IMG/VR virus record: IMGVR_UViG_3300042987_001328
Span: 1 to 48,093 of that record
Reading direction: 5' to 3' (one strand)
Length of the DNA: 48,093 nt
From: a virus
Numbering within the stretch: position 1 is the stretch's first letter; every line of letters begins with the position of its first letter. Below are positions 21,875 to 29,857 of the stretch, one piece after another. The notes under the pieces were generated by a model. That model was not told the DNA's origin and searched no databases. It worked only from the letters and a program-made list of their open reading frames with translations. Position numbers and translations under genes: made by a program.

Positions 21875-22033
21875 TTATTTTTTCTTTGCTGTCTTAGCTG
21901 AGTCTTTAAATGCTTTGGCAGTAGGTGCTCCCTTATCACCAGGCTTGCGCATCTTTTCACCGCTACCTGCAGCAATGCGTTCACGCTTGGCGTTGATGTT
22001 CGCATAAAGACCAGGCTTCTTCTTCTCTGCCAT
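21875..22033 (-). CDS. Short basic KKPGLYANI-type phage protein
   Basis: A 52-aa protein, MAEKKKPGLYANINAKRERI, then AAGSGEKMRKPGDKGAPTAK and an end FKDSAKTAKKK. Short Lys/Arg-rich proteins with the KKPGLYANIxAKRxRI and GSGEKMRKPGxxGAPT blocks are widely conserved in cyanophages and other marine phages; function unknown, possibly a nucleic-acid-binding or virion-associated protein. It overlaps the next upstream gene by 53 nt. Confidence 0.8.
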   Translation of the reverse strand: MAEKKKPGLYANINAKRERIAAGSGEKMRKPGDKGAPTAKAFKDSAKTAKKK

Positions 22034-22181
22034 CTTCTAATAACCGTTTGCGTTCTTCTAGTATTTTAGCGTACTTACATGGCTTAGCACTCCTGGCCCA
22101 ATTAGGGCCAGGATTTGGAATCATTGTTTCTAGTTTCCAGAAGTAATCTTGGAGACGTTGTTCTTCTGTGATACGTGCCAC
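21981..22181 (-). CDS. Small unknown protein, 66 aa
   Basis: GTG start at 22181 overlapping the upstream TAG by one base. Sequence MARITEEQRLQDYFWKLETM, PNPGPNWARSAKPCKYAKIL, then EERKRLLEDGREEEAWSL: a helical, charged protein. The 53-nt overlap with the following KKPGLYANI gene is unusual but both frames look protein-like. No family recognised. Confidence 0.5.
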   Translation of the reverse strand: MARITEEQRLQDYFWKLETMIPNPGPNWARSAKPCKYAKILEERKRLLEDGREEEAWSLCEHQRQA

Positions 22182-22387
22182 TAGCTCAGGGTTGTTGGTG
22201 TGTCCTTGGTTTGACTGAACCGCTGCATGAATTCATCCATGTGCTCCAGGGAATCCAGGCGGCACAGAACGTCAGTGAGGCTGCTGATGGTAATGGGATG
22301 TTCGGTGCGGGCGGCAAAGGCTAGCGCATCACGCAGGTGGCCGGCAGCAGCATCAACAGATTCTTTGACTTGGGAAGACAGAGACAT
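22181..22387 (-). CDS. Small helical protein, 68 aa
   Basis: MSLSSQVKESVDAAAGHLRD, ALAFAARTEHPITISSLTDV and LCRLDSLEHMDEFMQRF: an all-helical protein. I start at the ATG 22387 rather than 22432 because the extra N-terminus (MFVIAPLLRNPKESE) is unlikely and its DNA holds the inverted repeat. No function known. Confidence 0.55.
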   Translation of the reverse strand: MSLSSQVKESVDAAAGHLRDALAFAARTEHPITISSLTDVLCRLDSLEHMDEFMQRFSQTKDTPTTLS

Positions 22388-22431
22388 TTCAGATTCCTTG
22401 GGGTTACGTAAGAGGGGAGCAATAACAAACA

Positions 22432-22468
22432 TTGTAGTTCATGTGTCTAGTAATAGTATGAACTACAA
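22432..22468. promoter_or_regulatory. 11-bp perfect inverted repeat
   Basis: TTGTAGTTCAT (22432-22442) and ATGAACTACAA (22458-22468) are perfectly complementary across 15 nt, in the 125-nt gap between the methyltransferase gene and the 22181-22387 gene. It may be an operator for those downstream - strand genes or a processing hairpin. No U-run is present. Confidence 0.5.
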
Positions 22469-22512
22469 GTCATAAGTAGAAAAGTAAGGTAAACACAACA
22501 GGTAGGTTGGGA

Positions 22513-23103
22513 TTACTCGTCATCAAAGTCGGTCCAGATCCAGCCAATTTGATAGTCATCAAACAAAGGATCAATGCCAATGGCATCCATGACTTCGTAG
22601 ATTAAACGACCTTTGCCGTTGCGCTTACCTTTGAGTATAAGATTGTCGTCAACAACGATCAAAGTGCCAGGGCAAATGATGTCTTTGGCGGCAAACAGTT
22701 CCTTTAGGTGGTGGGATGCTGCTTCCCAGTCGTCTGCCCAATTAGTAATGTTGAAAGAATCTAGGTAGAGTAGGGCAACATTGCCGCTCAAGCTGGAGAG
22801 ATACTCAACGGAATCTGATTGGATGATTTCTGTTTTGGAGCTGGTGTTGCTGCGGGCAAGTTTGCAGGCAACAGGATCAATATCAATTGAAATCAGGTGG
22901 CCTCCATTGTGTTGGATGTAGTTGTCAAAGAGAAGGGTTGAGCAACCATCGCCCGTGTAGTTGTCCTGTTCTCGGTAAGTACCTGTCTCAACAATGATGG
23001 GATGATTGGTGGAATCTAGAAACTTAAAGATTTGATCAAAGGTCTTTTCTCGGGCACCAAGGCGTCCTTTAATCCCTTCGTAGTATTCAGTCCAACCGCT
23101 CAT
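22513..23103 (-). CDS. Class I SAM-dependent methyltransferase
   Basis: A 196-aa protein. Motif I region IIVETGTYRE with GDGCSTLLFDNYI, and motif II HLISIDIDPVAC (acidic loop for SAM ribose binding), are typical of Rossmann-fold methyltransferases of the MTF24-like type; a LYLDSFNIT and TLIVVDDNLI strand follow. Substrate unknown; such enzymes in cyanophages often lie with glycosyltransferases and may act on surface sugars or small molecules. It is in the hli-containing - strand run and starts at ATGAGC. Confidence 0.75.
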   Translation of the reverse strand: MSGWTEYYEGIKGRLGAREKTFDQIFKFLDSTNHPIIVETGTYREQDNYTGDGCSTLLFDNYIQHNGGHLISIDIDPVACKLARSNTSSKTEIIQSDSVEYLSSLSGNVALLYLDSFNITNWADDWEAASHHLKELFAAKDIICPGTLIVVDDNLILKGKRNGKGRLIYEVMDAIGIDPLFDDYQIGWIWTDFDDE

Positions 23104-23111
23104 GGTGTGTG

Positions 23112-23249
23112 CTATAAATCAATCCGAGTATAGGTGATTTCTTTTGACTGGAGTTCCTTCTCTTTTTCTTCAGCTTCAATAGTTTCTACATCTTCTACCA
23201 CAGGCCACTCCTCAATGTCGTAATAGAACCTTGTCAAATTACAAGACAC
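23112..23249 (-). CDS. Small acidic protein after hli
   Basis: A 45-aa protein, MSCNLTRFYYDIEEWPVVED, then VETIEAEEKEKELQSKEITY. GTG start at 23249 overlaps the hli end by 11 nt; an alternative TTG is at 23237. Very Glu-rich. Its tail TRIDL ends 8 nt before the methyltransferase start. Unknown role; the coupling to hli suggests co-expression. Confidence 0.5.
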   Translation of the reverse strand: MSCNLTRFYYDIEEWPVVEDVETIEAEEKEKELQSKEITYTRIDL

Positions 23250-23487
23250 CGATGAGACTCCAGATGGATTGTTTGTGGAACAGCTCCCAGTACATGATGA
23301 ACATGACCGCAAGCATGGCGACTCTTCCATTCCAGCGCTCTGCAAACCACATATAGTCATTTGGATGTGTTGGAATCTTGAATAAGTTTAGGTCTGGGCA
23401 ATACTCGTTAATCATTTCTTTGGCTAACCAGGCAAGGCACATAGCCATTCCTTGGATGAAAAGCAACGTCTTCATGAATCCGTTCAT
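23239..23487 (-). CDS. hli: High-light-inducible (Hli) protein
   Basis: An 82-aa protein. The chlorophyll a/b-binding-like motif AERWNGRVAM (Glu50, Asn53, Arg55) followed by LAVMFIMYWELFHKQSIWSL and IG is the Hlip signature (ExxNGRxAMxGxxxxxxxE). Hli proteins bind chlorophyll and carotenoid in thylakoids and dissipate excess light; cyanophages carry them to keep photosynthesis running during infection. Here an extra hydrophobic N-terminal helix (TLLFIQGMAMCLAWLAK) precedes it, so it has two predicted TM segments. Overlaps the upstream small membrane gene as ATGA. Confidence 0.85.
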   Translation of the reverse strand: MNGFMKTLLFIQGMAMCLAWLAKEMINEYCPDLNLFKIPTHPNDYMWFAERWNGRVAMLAVMFIMYWELFHKQSIWSLIGVL

Positions 23488-23588
23488 TGTCTTGCCAGGA
23501 GTTCGCGGATGAAAATGAAGGCATCAATGCCTGTGATTAGGAGGATAGCACCCAAGATGCTGGCAATGGCATAGACAAAACCATTCAT
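23484..23588 (-). CDS. 34-aa single-span membrane peptide
   Basis: MNGFVYAIASILGAILLITG, then IDAFIFIRELLARQ. One hydrophobic helix. Its TGA overlaps the Hli ATG (ATGA), so it leads the hli operon. The start ATG at 23588 lies about 26 nt from the divergent promoter/operator repeat. It may partner with Hli in the membrane; unknown otherwise. Confidence 0.6.
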   Translation of the reverse strand: MNGFVYAIASILGAILLITGIDAFIFIRELLARQ

Positions 23589-23614
23589 CGCAAAAAGGAA
23601 AATACCTGGTACAT

Positions 23615-23637
23615 TGAGGTTAATATACAAAACCTCA
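23615..23637. promoter_or_regulatory. 7-bp inverted repeat in divergent gap
   Basis: TGAGGTT (23615-23621) and AACCTCA (23631-23637) flank AATATACAA. It lies in the 50-nt gap between divergent genes and ends 1 nt before the ATG at 23639. Position suggests a shared operator, or an RNA hairpin covering the start of the nuclease gene. Confidence 0.5.
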
Positions 23638-23638
23638 G

Positions 23639-24493
23639 ATGGTTGCTAAAGTAGACATATCCAAACCTTGGATTCAAGTCCAGGATAAGCAGCCAGATAT
23701 AATGCGGAACCTTAATAAGGCCGCAACTAGGGTTTCAATCAATGGTAGGCGGCATTACAGCACTCCGCTACCCGTTAACTTTGCTCCCTCAGTTACCACA
23801 ATATTAAGTGAGACTGCATCTGAGGCAAACAAACGTAAGCTGGAGATGTGGTCAAAAGCAAATCCAGGTGTTAAGGAGGCTGCTGCTGAGCGTGGAACAG
23901 CTATCCACTATGGCATGGAGCAGTATCTCAAAGGGAATAAGGAGCCCAGTATTCCGGAAGAGTATCAAGATTTTTGGTGTGGTATGCCGCCAATCTTGGA
24001 TCAGTTCCAGGAGGTCTTATGGGCTGAAACTCCAGTGGATCCTAAGTTTGATTTTACTGTTGGTGCTGATGACGTGGCTCGTGTGTGGGGTTGCGATGCT
24101 GACGGGAGGGCATGGGCTGGTGCTCCCGATATTATTGGCGTGGTTAATAATAAGCTCACTCTTGCTGACTTGAAAACCAGTGTCAAGCCTTATAGCCGCA
24201 ACTGGCCTAAAGACTTAGAGAAAGGCTCAGTTGAATGGCGTGATTTACTGGGTGGTCATATGAAGTTTAAAAAAACCTGTAAGCAGTTAGCTGCGTATGA
24301 CATTGCAATTGAACAGACTCTTGGGATGACAGTACAACAAGCAGCAATTTTGGTATCAACGCCAACACGTACACAGGTATTTAAGATTTCCAGGAATTTC
24401 TTGAATATGTTAAGGGAAGATTGGTATAAGATTCTTGAGTCTTACTATAATCAAGTAGAAGAGTTTGGGGAGTCAGACCCAGATCTGATTTGA
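23639..24493 (+). CDS. PD-(D/E)XK exonuclease (RecB/Cas4-like)
   Basis: A 284-aa protein. Motifs: RGTAIHYGME (His90), GAPDII (Asp164), LTLADLKTS (Asp177-x-Lys179) and QLAAYDIAI (Gln216, Tyr220) are the ordered active-site set of RecB/lambda-exonuclease/Cas4-type PD-(D/E)XK nucleases. Likely resects DNA to make 3' ends for the annealing protein at 100-873, or processes replication intermediates. First gene of the + strand run; ATG start at 23639 directly after an inverted repeat. No Fe-S cysteine set of Cas4 type was seen, so an ordinary phage exonuclease is favoured. Confidence 0.8.
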   Translation: MVAKVDISKPWIQVQDKQPDIMRNLNKAATRVSINGRRHYSTPLPVNFAPSVTTILSETASEANKRKLEMWSKANPGVKEAAAERGTAIHYGMEQYLKGNKEPSIPEEYQDFWCGMPPILDQFQEVLWAETPVDPKFDFTVGADDVARVWGCDADGRAWAGAPDIIGVVNNKLTLADLKTSVKPYSRNWPKDLEKGSVEWRDLLGGHMKFKKTCKQLAAYDIAIEQTLGMTVQQAAILVSTPTRTQVFKISRNFLNMLREDWYKILESYYNQVEEFGESDPDLI

Positions 24494-24496
24494 ATT

Positions 24497-24703
24497 ATGG
24501 ATGGCGCCCCAGATGAACAACTTGAGAAATTGAGAATGGCTTGGAATCCAGAAGATCCGATTGAGAAACAAAAGCGTATCGCGTGGGCGGTGGCAACATC
24601 AACAGCTATTGAGACCAGGGAGGATCCTGTGCTGATTTATGAAAGGTTGATGAAACAACCAGTGTTAATGGGCGTCTCACTTAGTGACGCAGATAAGACA
24701 TAA
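24497..24703 (+). CDS. Small acidic helical protein
   Basis: A 68-aa protein, MDGAPDEQLEKLRMAWNPED, then a helix KRIAWAVATSTAIETREDPV and a Met-rich tail. It starts 3 nt after the nuclease stop. No family recognised; by position it could be a nuclease accessory. Confidence 0.55.
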   Translation: MDGAPDEQLEKLRMAWNPEDPIEKQKRIAWAVATSTAIETREDPVLIYERLMKQPVLMGVSLSDADKT

Positions 24704-24779
24704 AGATTTCAACTTTTTATCCCGGCCTTTTGGATTCCCGGAAGTAGGATAAATAGACATCCAAAACCACACCTCCGTC

Positions 24780-24962
24780 ATGGACATTCATCATGTCTTT
24801 GTCGGTGAGTGGATGAATACGCTCCAATGCCTCATGTCTAATGCGGCAGATGGGGATGTTTTTTGTCTACCCACACCGATGCATCTTCATGCTTTCCTTC
24901 TTGTTAAGGAGAATTTTCCTGAACGAGACTTTAAAGTAGAAGTGCTCCAGGGGGATTGCTGA
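24780..24962 (+). CDS. Small unknown protein, 60 aa
   Basis: MDIHHVFVGEWMNTLQCLMS, then NAADGDVFCLPTPMHLHAFL and a tail FKVEVLQGDC. The stop TGA overlaps the primase ATG. Rich in His and Met, with 3 Cys. Real by coupling; unknown function. A 5-bp stem TATCC...GGATA lies in the 76-nt gap before it. Confidence 0.5.
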   Translation: MDIHHVFVGEWMNTLQCLMSNAADGDVFCLPTPMHLHAFLLVKENFPERDFKVEVLQGDC

Positions 24963-27601
24963 TGTCTAGTACGCAGAAACTGTCGCTGTCGCCAGGAGAG
25001 ATTCGCCTTGACTATATTCCCATTGAATGGCCGCTTACACCGCTGGGTGGCAACAAGGATCCCTACATCGTTGGTTGGCAGAATCAACCATTTACGGTAC
25101 GTGAAATTGAGGAAGAAATTATTAGTGGAAAATGCAAAGCTGTTGGCTTGCATTCTGGTCCTGTTTACAACTATCCATATGGTCTTATCTGGGTCGACGT
25201 GGATGGACCAACGGTTTATGAACTGGTCAAGCAGCTTTCAAACCTTGAATTTTCTGATGCACTCCCCAGTACCTTAACCATTCTCAGTGGCAAGGAAGGG
25301 AGAGAGCGTAAGTTATACAAGATTGATCGGGAAAAACACAAGCATCTTGTAAGGAACAAGTACACCTGGACTGCAGGTGGCAATAAAGAAAAGCTTGAGA
25401 TTCTTTGGCGTCGGCACCAAGGTGTGCTAATGGGGTTGCATCCGGATACGGATGGTTACTACACGGCACAAGATCAAGGGTTTGAGTGGATCCAGCAGTT
25501 GCCTGAATTTCCGGATTGGTTGCTGAATCAGATCATCAATAAGAATGTCAAGCAAGGGGTACCTGCTCGGCAAACAACACGGGTTGTTGGTCCAGGGTTT
25601 GTGGTTAATGCTCAGATCGATTTAGATCGTGACATTAAAAAGGCAGCAGAGGCAATGTGGAAATTACCTCAAGCTGCCGTAGATGATTACGACATCTGGA
25701 TTGCTATTGGTCAGTCGCTCCATTCATTGGATGAATCCCTGCTAGAGCAATGGGATGAATGGTCTAAGCAATCAGATAAGTATAGAGAAGGTGAATGCCA
25801 CAGGCGCTGGCTTTCGTTTACTAAAGGTGGTGGCAGAGGCATCGGTACTATTCTGCATATTGCTCAGGAGAATGGTGTCCGACTCTCTGATGATTCCCGT
25901 GTACTTCCTGTTGATGATGCGCTGTTAGATCACCAGGCACAACTCCTTTCTCAATATGAAGGTGAATCCATGGAAGCTGTTCATGTTTCTGAAGTCCTTG
26001 CTCCCAATTTGGGACAGACGTTTGCCGAAGCGCCGCATCAGCAGAAGCGTGCAAAGCGCAAGCAAGGAGACAAGGAAACAAGACAAGGGAACTATTCATG
26101 CAATCAGATTGCTGACAGAGTCATGCAAGAGTTTAAGGGGGATGTGGTCTACAGTCAAGCTCGTGATTCCTTCTTTTACTACGGACGTAAGTCAAAAGGT
26201 GTTTGGTCCCAGCTGTCTGATACAGAAATTAAGGGGGCCATTAAGGAAGTTGTGGATCGCGTCAGTGGAGAAATGTTGCCTAGTGGATATGGTATTAACT
26301 TGATTAATAATCTTACGGAGCTAATTAAGATTGAGCTGTGCTCAGATGAGTGGTACGAAAGTAATGATCTGCTGTTGTTTACGAATGGTGTGTTGAATGT
26401 GGCAACAAGGCAACTGATGCCTTTTGATCGGGAGCTGCGCATGACACAGCAACTGCCATATGACTATGACGCAGGTGCTACTTGTGAGCCAATCATTAAG
26501 TGGCTGAAGAATGCACAGGAAAATAACTGGGGTAGGGTCCAGGTGCTTAGGGCTTGGTTACGTGCAGTGCTGTTGAGTCACTCTGATATTCAAAAGTTTG
26601 TTGAGATTGTGGGACCTGGTAAGTCTGGTAAGTCCACATATTCAAATTTGGCGCATGCACTGGTTGGTGATGACAATGCCATGATCTCGTCATTGGAGCA
26701 TCTTGAAAAGAATAGGTTTGAGACGGCAAACCTCTATAAGAAAAAGCTGTTGCTCTTCAATGATGTTGAACGGTATGGTGGATCTGTCTCCGTGCTCAAG
26801 GCTATTACTGGTCGTGACCTGATCCGTAATGAACGTAAGTTTCAAGCTGGGTCCCAGAAGCCGTTTAAGTTCAATGGCCTGGTTATGATCACGGCTAATG
26901 AACCCATCCAAACTACTGATCCGACTTCTGGTCTGGCTCGTCGTCGGCTCACCATTCCTTTTGACAAGCCTTTTACTGGCAATTCTGCAGAACAACGCAC
27001 ACTTATTGATATGGACGATAACGGTCGTCCTTTCGGTGAGTTTGCTGCTCTCATTCCAGGGCTTGTGAATTGGGTGCTGGATATGTCAGAAGAAGAGATG
27101 AGGGAATATCTGATGGAAACAAATAATAAGGTTGACTTCTTTGCTAAGCACCACAGGGATCAGATCCTTAAATCCAATCAGATCATGGATTGGATGGAGC
27201 ATTGTGTGGTGTTTGATCCAGGGGTGTCAACGGCAGTGGGCTTGGCTAAGCGGGCAACGGGTGGTGCATCTAATGTGTACGCAGGCTGGGATACAATGCT
27301 CTACGCCAGCTACTGCGAGTTTGCCTGTGCTTCCAATAGCAACATCTTGGGTAGGACTCGTTTTGAGACTCTGTTAATGGATGTGTGTATCCACCAGCTG
27401 GGGCTGAACGTCTACAAATTCAAGAACAGGAAAGGTATGCGTGCTGTCAACATTGCATGTCGTGCTTCTGATCAGAAGTACACAAGCTTTCCTTCCATTG
27501 TGGAAGTGGGCTTGAATAAAGAAGAGTGGAGAGTTTACTACGGAAATGTACTGGATAAGCAGATGGATGAGAAAATAGAATCTGCAGAGGAAATCCAGTG
27601 A
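24962..27601 (+). CDS. Primase-helicase (prim-pol, PriCT, SF3 helicase)
   Basis: An 879-aa protein. The N-terminal part has GLIWVDVDGP near residue 78, the DxD of an archaeo-eukaryotic prim-pol domain. Residues about 226-283 (AAEAMWKLPQAAVDDYDIWI, QSLHSLDESLLEQWDEWSK) match the PriCT segment. A D5_N-like stretch precedes Walker A GPGKSGKST (near 549-560), Walker B LLLFNDVERY (near 594) and the sensor FNGLVMITANEP: an SF3/D5-like helicase. Thus one chain should make primers and unwind. It takes the place of the T7 gene 4 protein. GTG of speD overlaps its stop. Confidence 0.9.
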   Translation: MSSTQKLSLSPGEIRLDYIPIEWPLTPLGGNKDPYIVGWQNQPFTVREIEEEIISGKCKAVGLHSGPVYNYPYGLIWVDVDGPTVYELVKQLSNLEFSDALPSTLTILSGKEGRERKLYKIDREKHKHLVRNKYTWTAGGNKEKLEILWRRHQGVLMGLHPDTDGYYTAQDQGFEWIQQLPEFPDWLLNQIINKNVKQGVPARQTTRVVGPGFVVNAQIDLDRDIKKAAEAMWKLPQAAVDDYDIWIAIGQSLHSLDESLLEQWDEWSKQSDKYREGECHRRWLSFTKGGGRGIGTILHIAQENGVRLSDDSRVLPVDDALLDHQAQLLSQYEGESMEAVHVSEVLAPNLGQTFAEAPHQQKRAKRKQGDKETRQGNYSCNQIADRVMQEFKGDVVYSQARDSFFYYGRKSKGVWSQLSDTEIKGAIKEVVDRVSGEMLPSGYGINLINNLTELIKIELCSDEWYESNDLLLFTNGVLNVATRQLMPFDRELRMTQQLPYDYDAGATCEPIIKWLKNAQENNWGRVQVLRAWLRAVLLSHSDIQKFVEIVGPGKSGKSTYSNLAHALVGDDNAMISSLEHLEKNRFETANLYKKKLLLFNDVERYGGSVSVLKAITGRDLIRNERKFQAGSQKPFKFNGLVMITANEPIQTTDPTSGLARRRLTIPFDKPFTGNSAEQRTLIDMDDNGRPFGEFAALIPGLVNWVLDMSEEEMREYLMETNNKVDFFAKHHRDQILKSNQIMDWMEHCVVFDPGVSTAVGLAKRATGGASNVYAGWDTMLYASYCEFACASNSNILGRTRFETLLMDVCIHQLGLNVYKFKNRKGMRAVNIACRASDQKYTSFPSIVEVGLNKEEWRVYYGNVLDKQMDEKIESAEEIQ

Positions 27602-27972
27602 GCAATGGTAAGCACTTAATCCTAGATCTTTATGGCTGTGATCCAGAGCTGTTGAATAACTATGAGATGTTGGAAGAGTGGTTGCAAACCGCTCTTCTGA
27701 TGGCTAAGGCTACGATCTTGCGCATTATTGGTGAGAAGTTTAAGCCGCAAGGAGTTACGTTACTTGCGTTGTTGGCTGAATCGCATGCCTCTGTGCATAC
27801 GTGGCCTGAGATGGAATACTGTGCAATTGATCTCTATACGTGTGGTGCCACGACTGATGGGAAGAAGGCAGCTGATTTTTTGAAATACAAGTTAAAAGCT
27901 CAACTATCAGAAGAACGTGAGCTTATTAGGTCTGTTACACCTGTTATCGGTGGTCAATCAACTGATCAATAG
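27598..27972 (+). CDS. speD: S-adenosylmethionine decarboxylase proenzyme
   Basis: A 124-aa protein with the autocleavage and active site LLAESHASVHTWPE: Glu61-Ser62 is the processing site that yields the pyruvoyl group, His67 and Cys82 (in DLYTCG) are the catalytic pair, all spaced as in prokaryotic SpeD. It decarboxylates SAM for spermidine synthesis. Known as an auxiliary gene in cyanophages, possibly to support polyamine-assisted DNA packaging or host stress. GTG start, 4-nt overlap with the primase. All key residues present, so likely active. Confidence 0.95.
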   Translation: MSNGKHLILDLYGCDPELLNNYEMLEEWLQTALLMAKATILRIIGEKFKPQGVTLLALLAESHASVHTWPEMEYCAIDLYTCGATTDGKKAADFLKYKLKAQLSEERELIRSVTPVIGGQSTDQ

Positions 27973-28012
27973 CTAAATTGTGTATAGTTAATCGGAAAGA
28001 ATCCGATTTTGT

Positions 28013-29275
28013 ATGGATAAAAAACCTAAGCTGCTGTGGGCAGGTGACATTGTTGCCATGACCGGCTTTGCTCGTGTCACAGAAAATGTCTTGGAACGCA
28101 TCTGTGACAACTTTGAAGTCGTTGTCCTGGGCCACAACTATTGGGGTGATCCGCATCCCCTCTGTCAGAAGTACAAGATCTATCCGTCTTCTAATCGATT
28201 CCAGCAGGCTCCCTTTGGGGAAGAACGCATTCGTGAAATTGTTGAGAAAGAAGAGCCGGATATTGTCTTTACCATTAATGACATGTGGATCATTAATGAA
28301 CAGTACAGGCGTATTGAGGATTTGCACCAGCAGAAGAAGTTTAAGTTTGTGGGTTATGCGCCCATGGATTCTTACAACTGGCTGGGGTGTTTGGATGAGA
28401 CGGCTAACAAATGGGATGCTGTCATCTCTTATACGGAATTTGGTGCTCACGAATTTATTAAGGGTGGTATCCAGAAGCCTGTTGCTGTCATTCCACATGG
28501 TGTGACAAAGGGTCAGTTCTATCCCATGGATAAGAAAGCTGCACGTAAACGCTTAAATCTTTCTGAAGATTCGTTTATTGTGTTCAATGGGAACCGCAAT
28601 CAATTCCGTAAACGCATTGATATTACGGTTGAAGCCTTTGCCAAGTTTGCCAAGGACAAGCCTGATGCAATGCTTTACCTTCACATGGGCCTTAAGGACC
28701 AAGGTTGGGATGTAATGCCTCTCTTTGCCAGGGAGATGGCTAAGCAGGGGTTGGATCCTAATGGACGCATCATCCTCACGGGGAATGGAGCAAATCCACC
28801 CAACGTGGATGTGGATAGCCTTAATGCCATCTACAACGCTGTTGATGTAGGTGTCAACACTTGCAAAGGTGAAGGTTGGGGACTTGTCAACTTTGAACAT
28901 GCCGCATGTCAAGTTGCTCAGGTGGTGCCAGCACATACGTCCTGTAAAGAGATCTTTGAGGGCTACGGACGCCTCATCCGCTGCGATCACGTCGATGTGG
29001 ACACCAACTACTGCCGTGAGCTTCCCTGCCCTTCTGCCGATCACCTGGCGGAGATTCTGACGGATCTGTATGAGAACCGTTCCAAGTTGGAAGCTACTGC
29101 TGAGTTGTGTTACATGCGGGCGACAGATCCTCAGTTTGATTGGGAGACTATTGCGTCTCAGTTTGGTGGCATCTTTGAGGACGTGATGAATGAGGTTGAT
29201 CACTCCGTTGATGAGGAGCCTAAGGAGGAGAAGCGAAAGAAAAAAGGTAAGAAGAGGAAGCTGCAGTTGAACTGA
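28013..29275 (+). CDS. GT4-family glycosyltransferase
   Basis: A 420-aa protein with two Rossmann-like halves. N-terminal KPKLLWAGDIVAMTGFARVT; C-terminal FIVFNGNRNQFRKRIDITVE (the KRID/E-type nucleotide-sugar loop), then GVNTCKGEGWGLVNFEHAAC, the E-x7-E motif of GT4 enzymes. Substrate unknown; could glycosylate virion proteins or host surface. The Lys/Arg-rich C-terminal tail (RKKKGKKRK) is a phage extra. It closes the + strand run and is followed by the terminator at 29298. Confidence 0.8.
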   Translation: MDKKPKLLWAGDIVAMTGFARVTENVLERICDNFEVVVLGHNYWGDPHPLCQKYKIYPSSNRFQQAPFGEERIREIVEKEEPDIVFTINDMWIINEQYRRIEDLHQQKKFKFVGYAPMDSYNWLGCLDETANKWDAVISYTEFGAHEFIKGGIQKPVAVIPHGVTKGQFYPMDKKAARKRLNLSEDSFIVFNGNRNQFRKRIDITVEAFAKFAKDKPDAMLYLHMGLKDQGWDVMPLFAREMAKQGLDPNGRIILTGNGANPPNVDVDSLNAIYNAVDVGVNTCKGEGWGLVNFEHAACQVAQVVPAHTSCKEIFEGYGRLIRCDHVDVDTNYCRELPCPSADHLAEILTDLYENRSKLEATAELCYMRATDPQFDWETIASQFGGIFEDVMNEVDHSVDEEPKEEKRKKKGKKRKLQLN

Positions 29276-29297
29276 GTATCCTATCTCCGTGGGAGTG

Positions 29298-29330
29298 ACC
29301 CCTCTGTGCTGAAGAGCAGAGGGGTTTTTC
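29298..29330 (+). terminator. Rho-independent terminator
   Basis: ACCCCTCTG (29298-29306) pairs CAGAGGGGT (29317-29325) around TGCTGAAGAG, directly followed by a T-run with one C (TTTTTC). It follows the glycosyltransferase stop by about 20 nt, ending the + strand transcript. A clear case. Confidence 0.9.
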
Positions 29331-29444
29331 TTTGGGAAGTTAGTCTCAATGTGAGAATTAAGTGGGAGTGTGTACCAGGGATTGGGTGTGGTTGTGGCCT
29401 GTGGGATACAGATAGTTTGTGGTGATACGGAATGTGGGGTGAGA

Positions 29445-29545
29445 GGAGGTGTTGGGTGCACTAAAAATTATGCATGGAGTAGAAATCTCTTAATTCTGGC
29501 TAGGACGACACCTCCATGGGCAATTAAGACGACACCTCCATTAGG
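29445..29545. repeat. Left arm of about 100-bp inverted repeat
   Basis: Starts GGAGGTGTTGGGTGCACT and contains CATGGAGTAGAAATCTCTTAATT in part (that core is almost identical to the right arm). Two copies of ACGACACCTCCAT sit 24 nt apart (29505-29518, 29529-29542). The arm is about 78% identical to the complement of 29675-29772, with one 3-nt gap. The stretch 29331-29444 before it is GT-rich and without a gene; a TACCAGGG (29371-29378) is echoed on the outer side of the right arm. Confidence 0.75.
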
Positions 29546-29674
29546 TAAAACTGTCCTGTTGAATCCTGCCTGGAGCCTTAAGAGAAAAGGTGTGTCATCT
29601 TAAGAAGGGGATGATACTCGTGGTACGGGGGTGCGGGGGTACGCACTGATGACGGCAAAACGCATTAATCACTA

Positions 29675-29772
29675 CTCATGGAGGTGTCGTTTAAAATATT
29701 CATGGACATGTCGTTCTAGCTCTAATTAAGAGATTTCTATTCCATGCGCAATTTTTGATGCACATACCTCCT
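29675..29772. repeat. Right arm of about 100-bp inverted repeat
   Basis: Its complement matches the left arm base for base over most of its length. CATGGAGGTGTCGT (29677-29690) and CATGGACATGTCGT (29701-29714) are 24 nt apart, mirroring the left arm. The 129-nt spacer (29546-29674) holds a G-rich tract GTACGGGGGTGCGGGGGTAC and two CTTAAG sites but no gene. The block could be an origin, a recombination site, or an insertion. Between 29773 and 29857 nothing else was seen except an A/T palindrome. Confidence 0.75.
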
Positions 29773-29857
29773 CCCCTTGTCCTATAAGACTCAAATTGAG
29801 CATGGATAACGGGTAAAAACCCCTGGTACTCTTTTTCTTGGAATTCCTCTTGCAGTA

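Noticed and set aside
23639-24493. Cas4 of a phage CRISPR system
   Set aside because: No Fe-S cysteine cluster, no cas1/cas2 and no array in the window; a plain phage exonuclease is simpler.
24764-24779. CACACCTCCGTCATGG as another copy of the repeat-arm motif
   Set aside because: Short partial match at a start codon, no symmetry or 24-nt partner.
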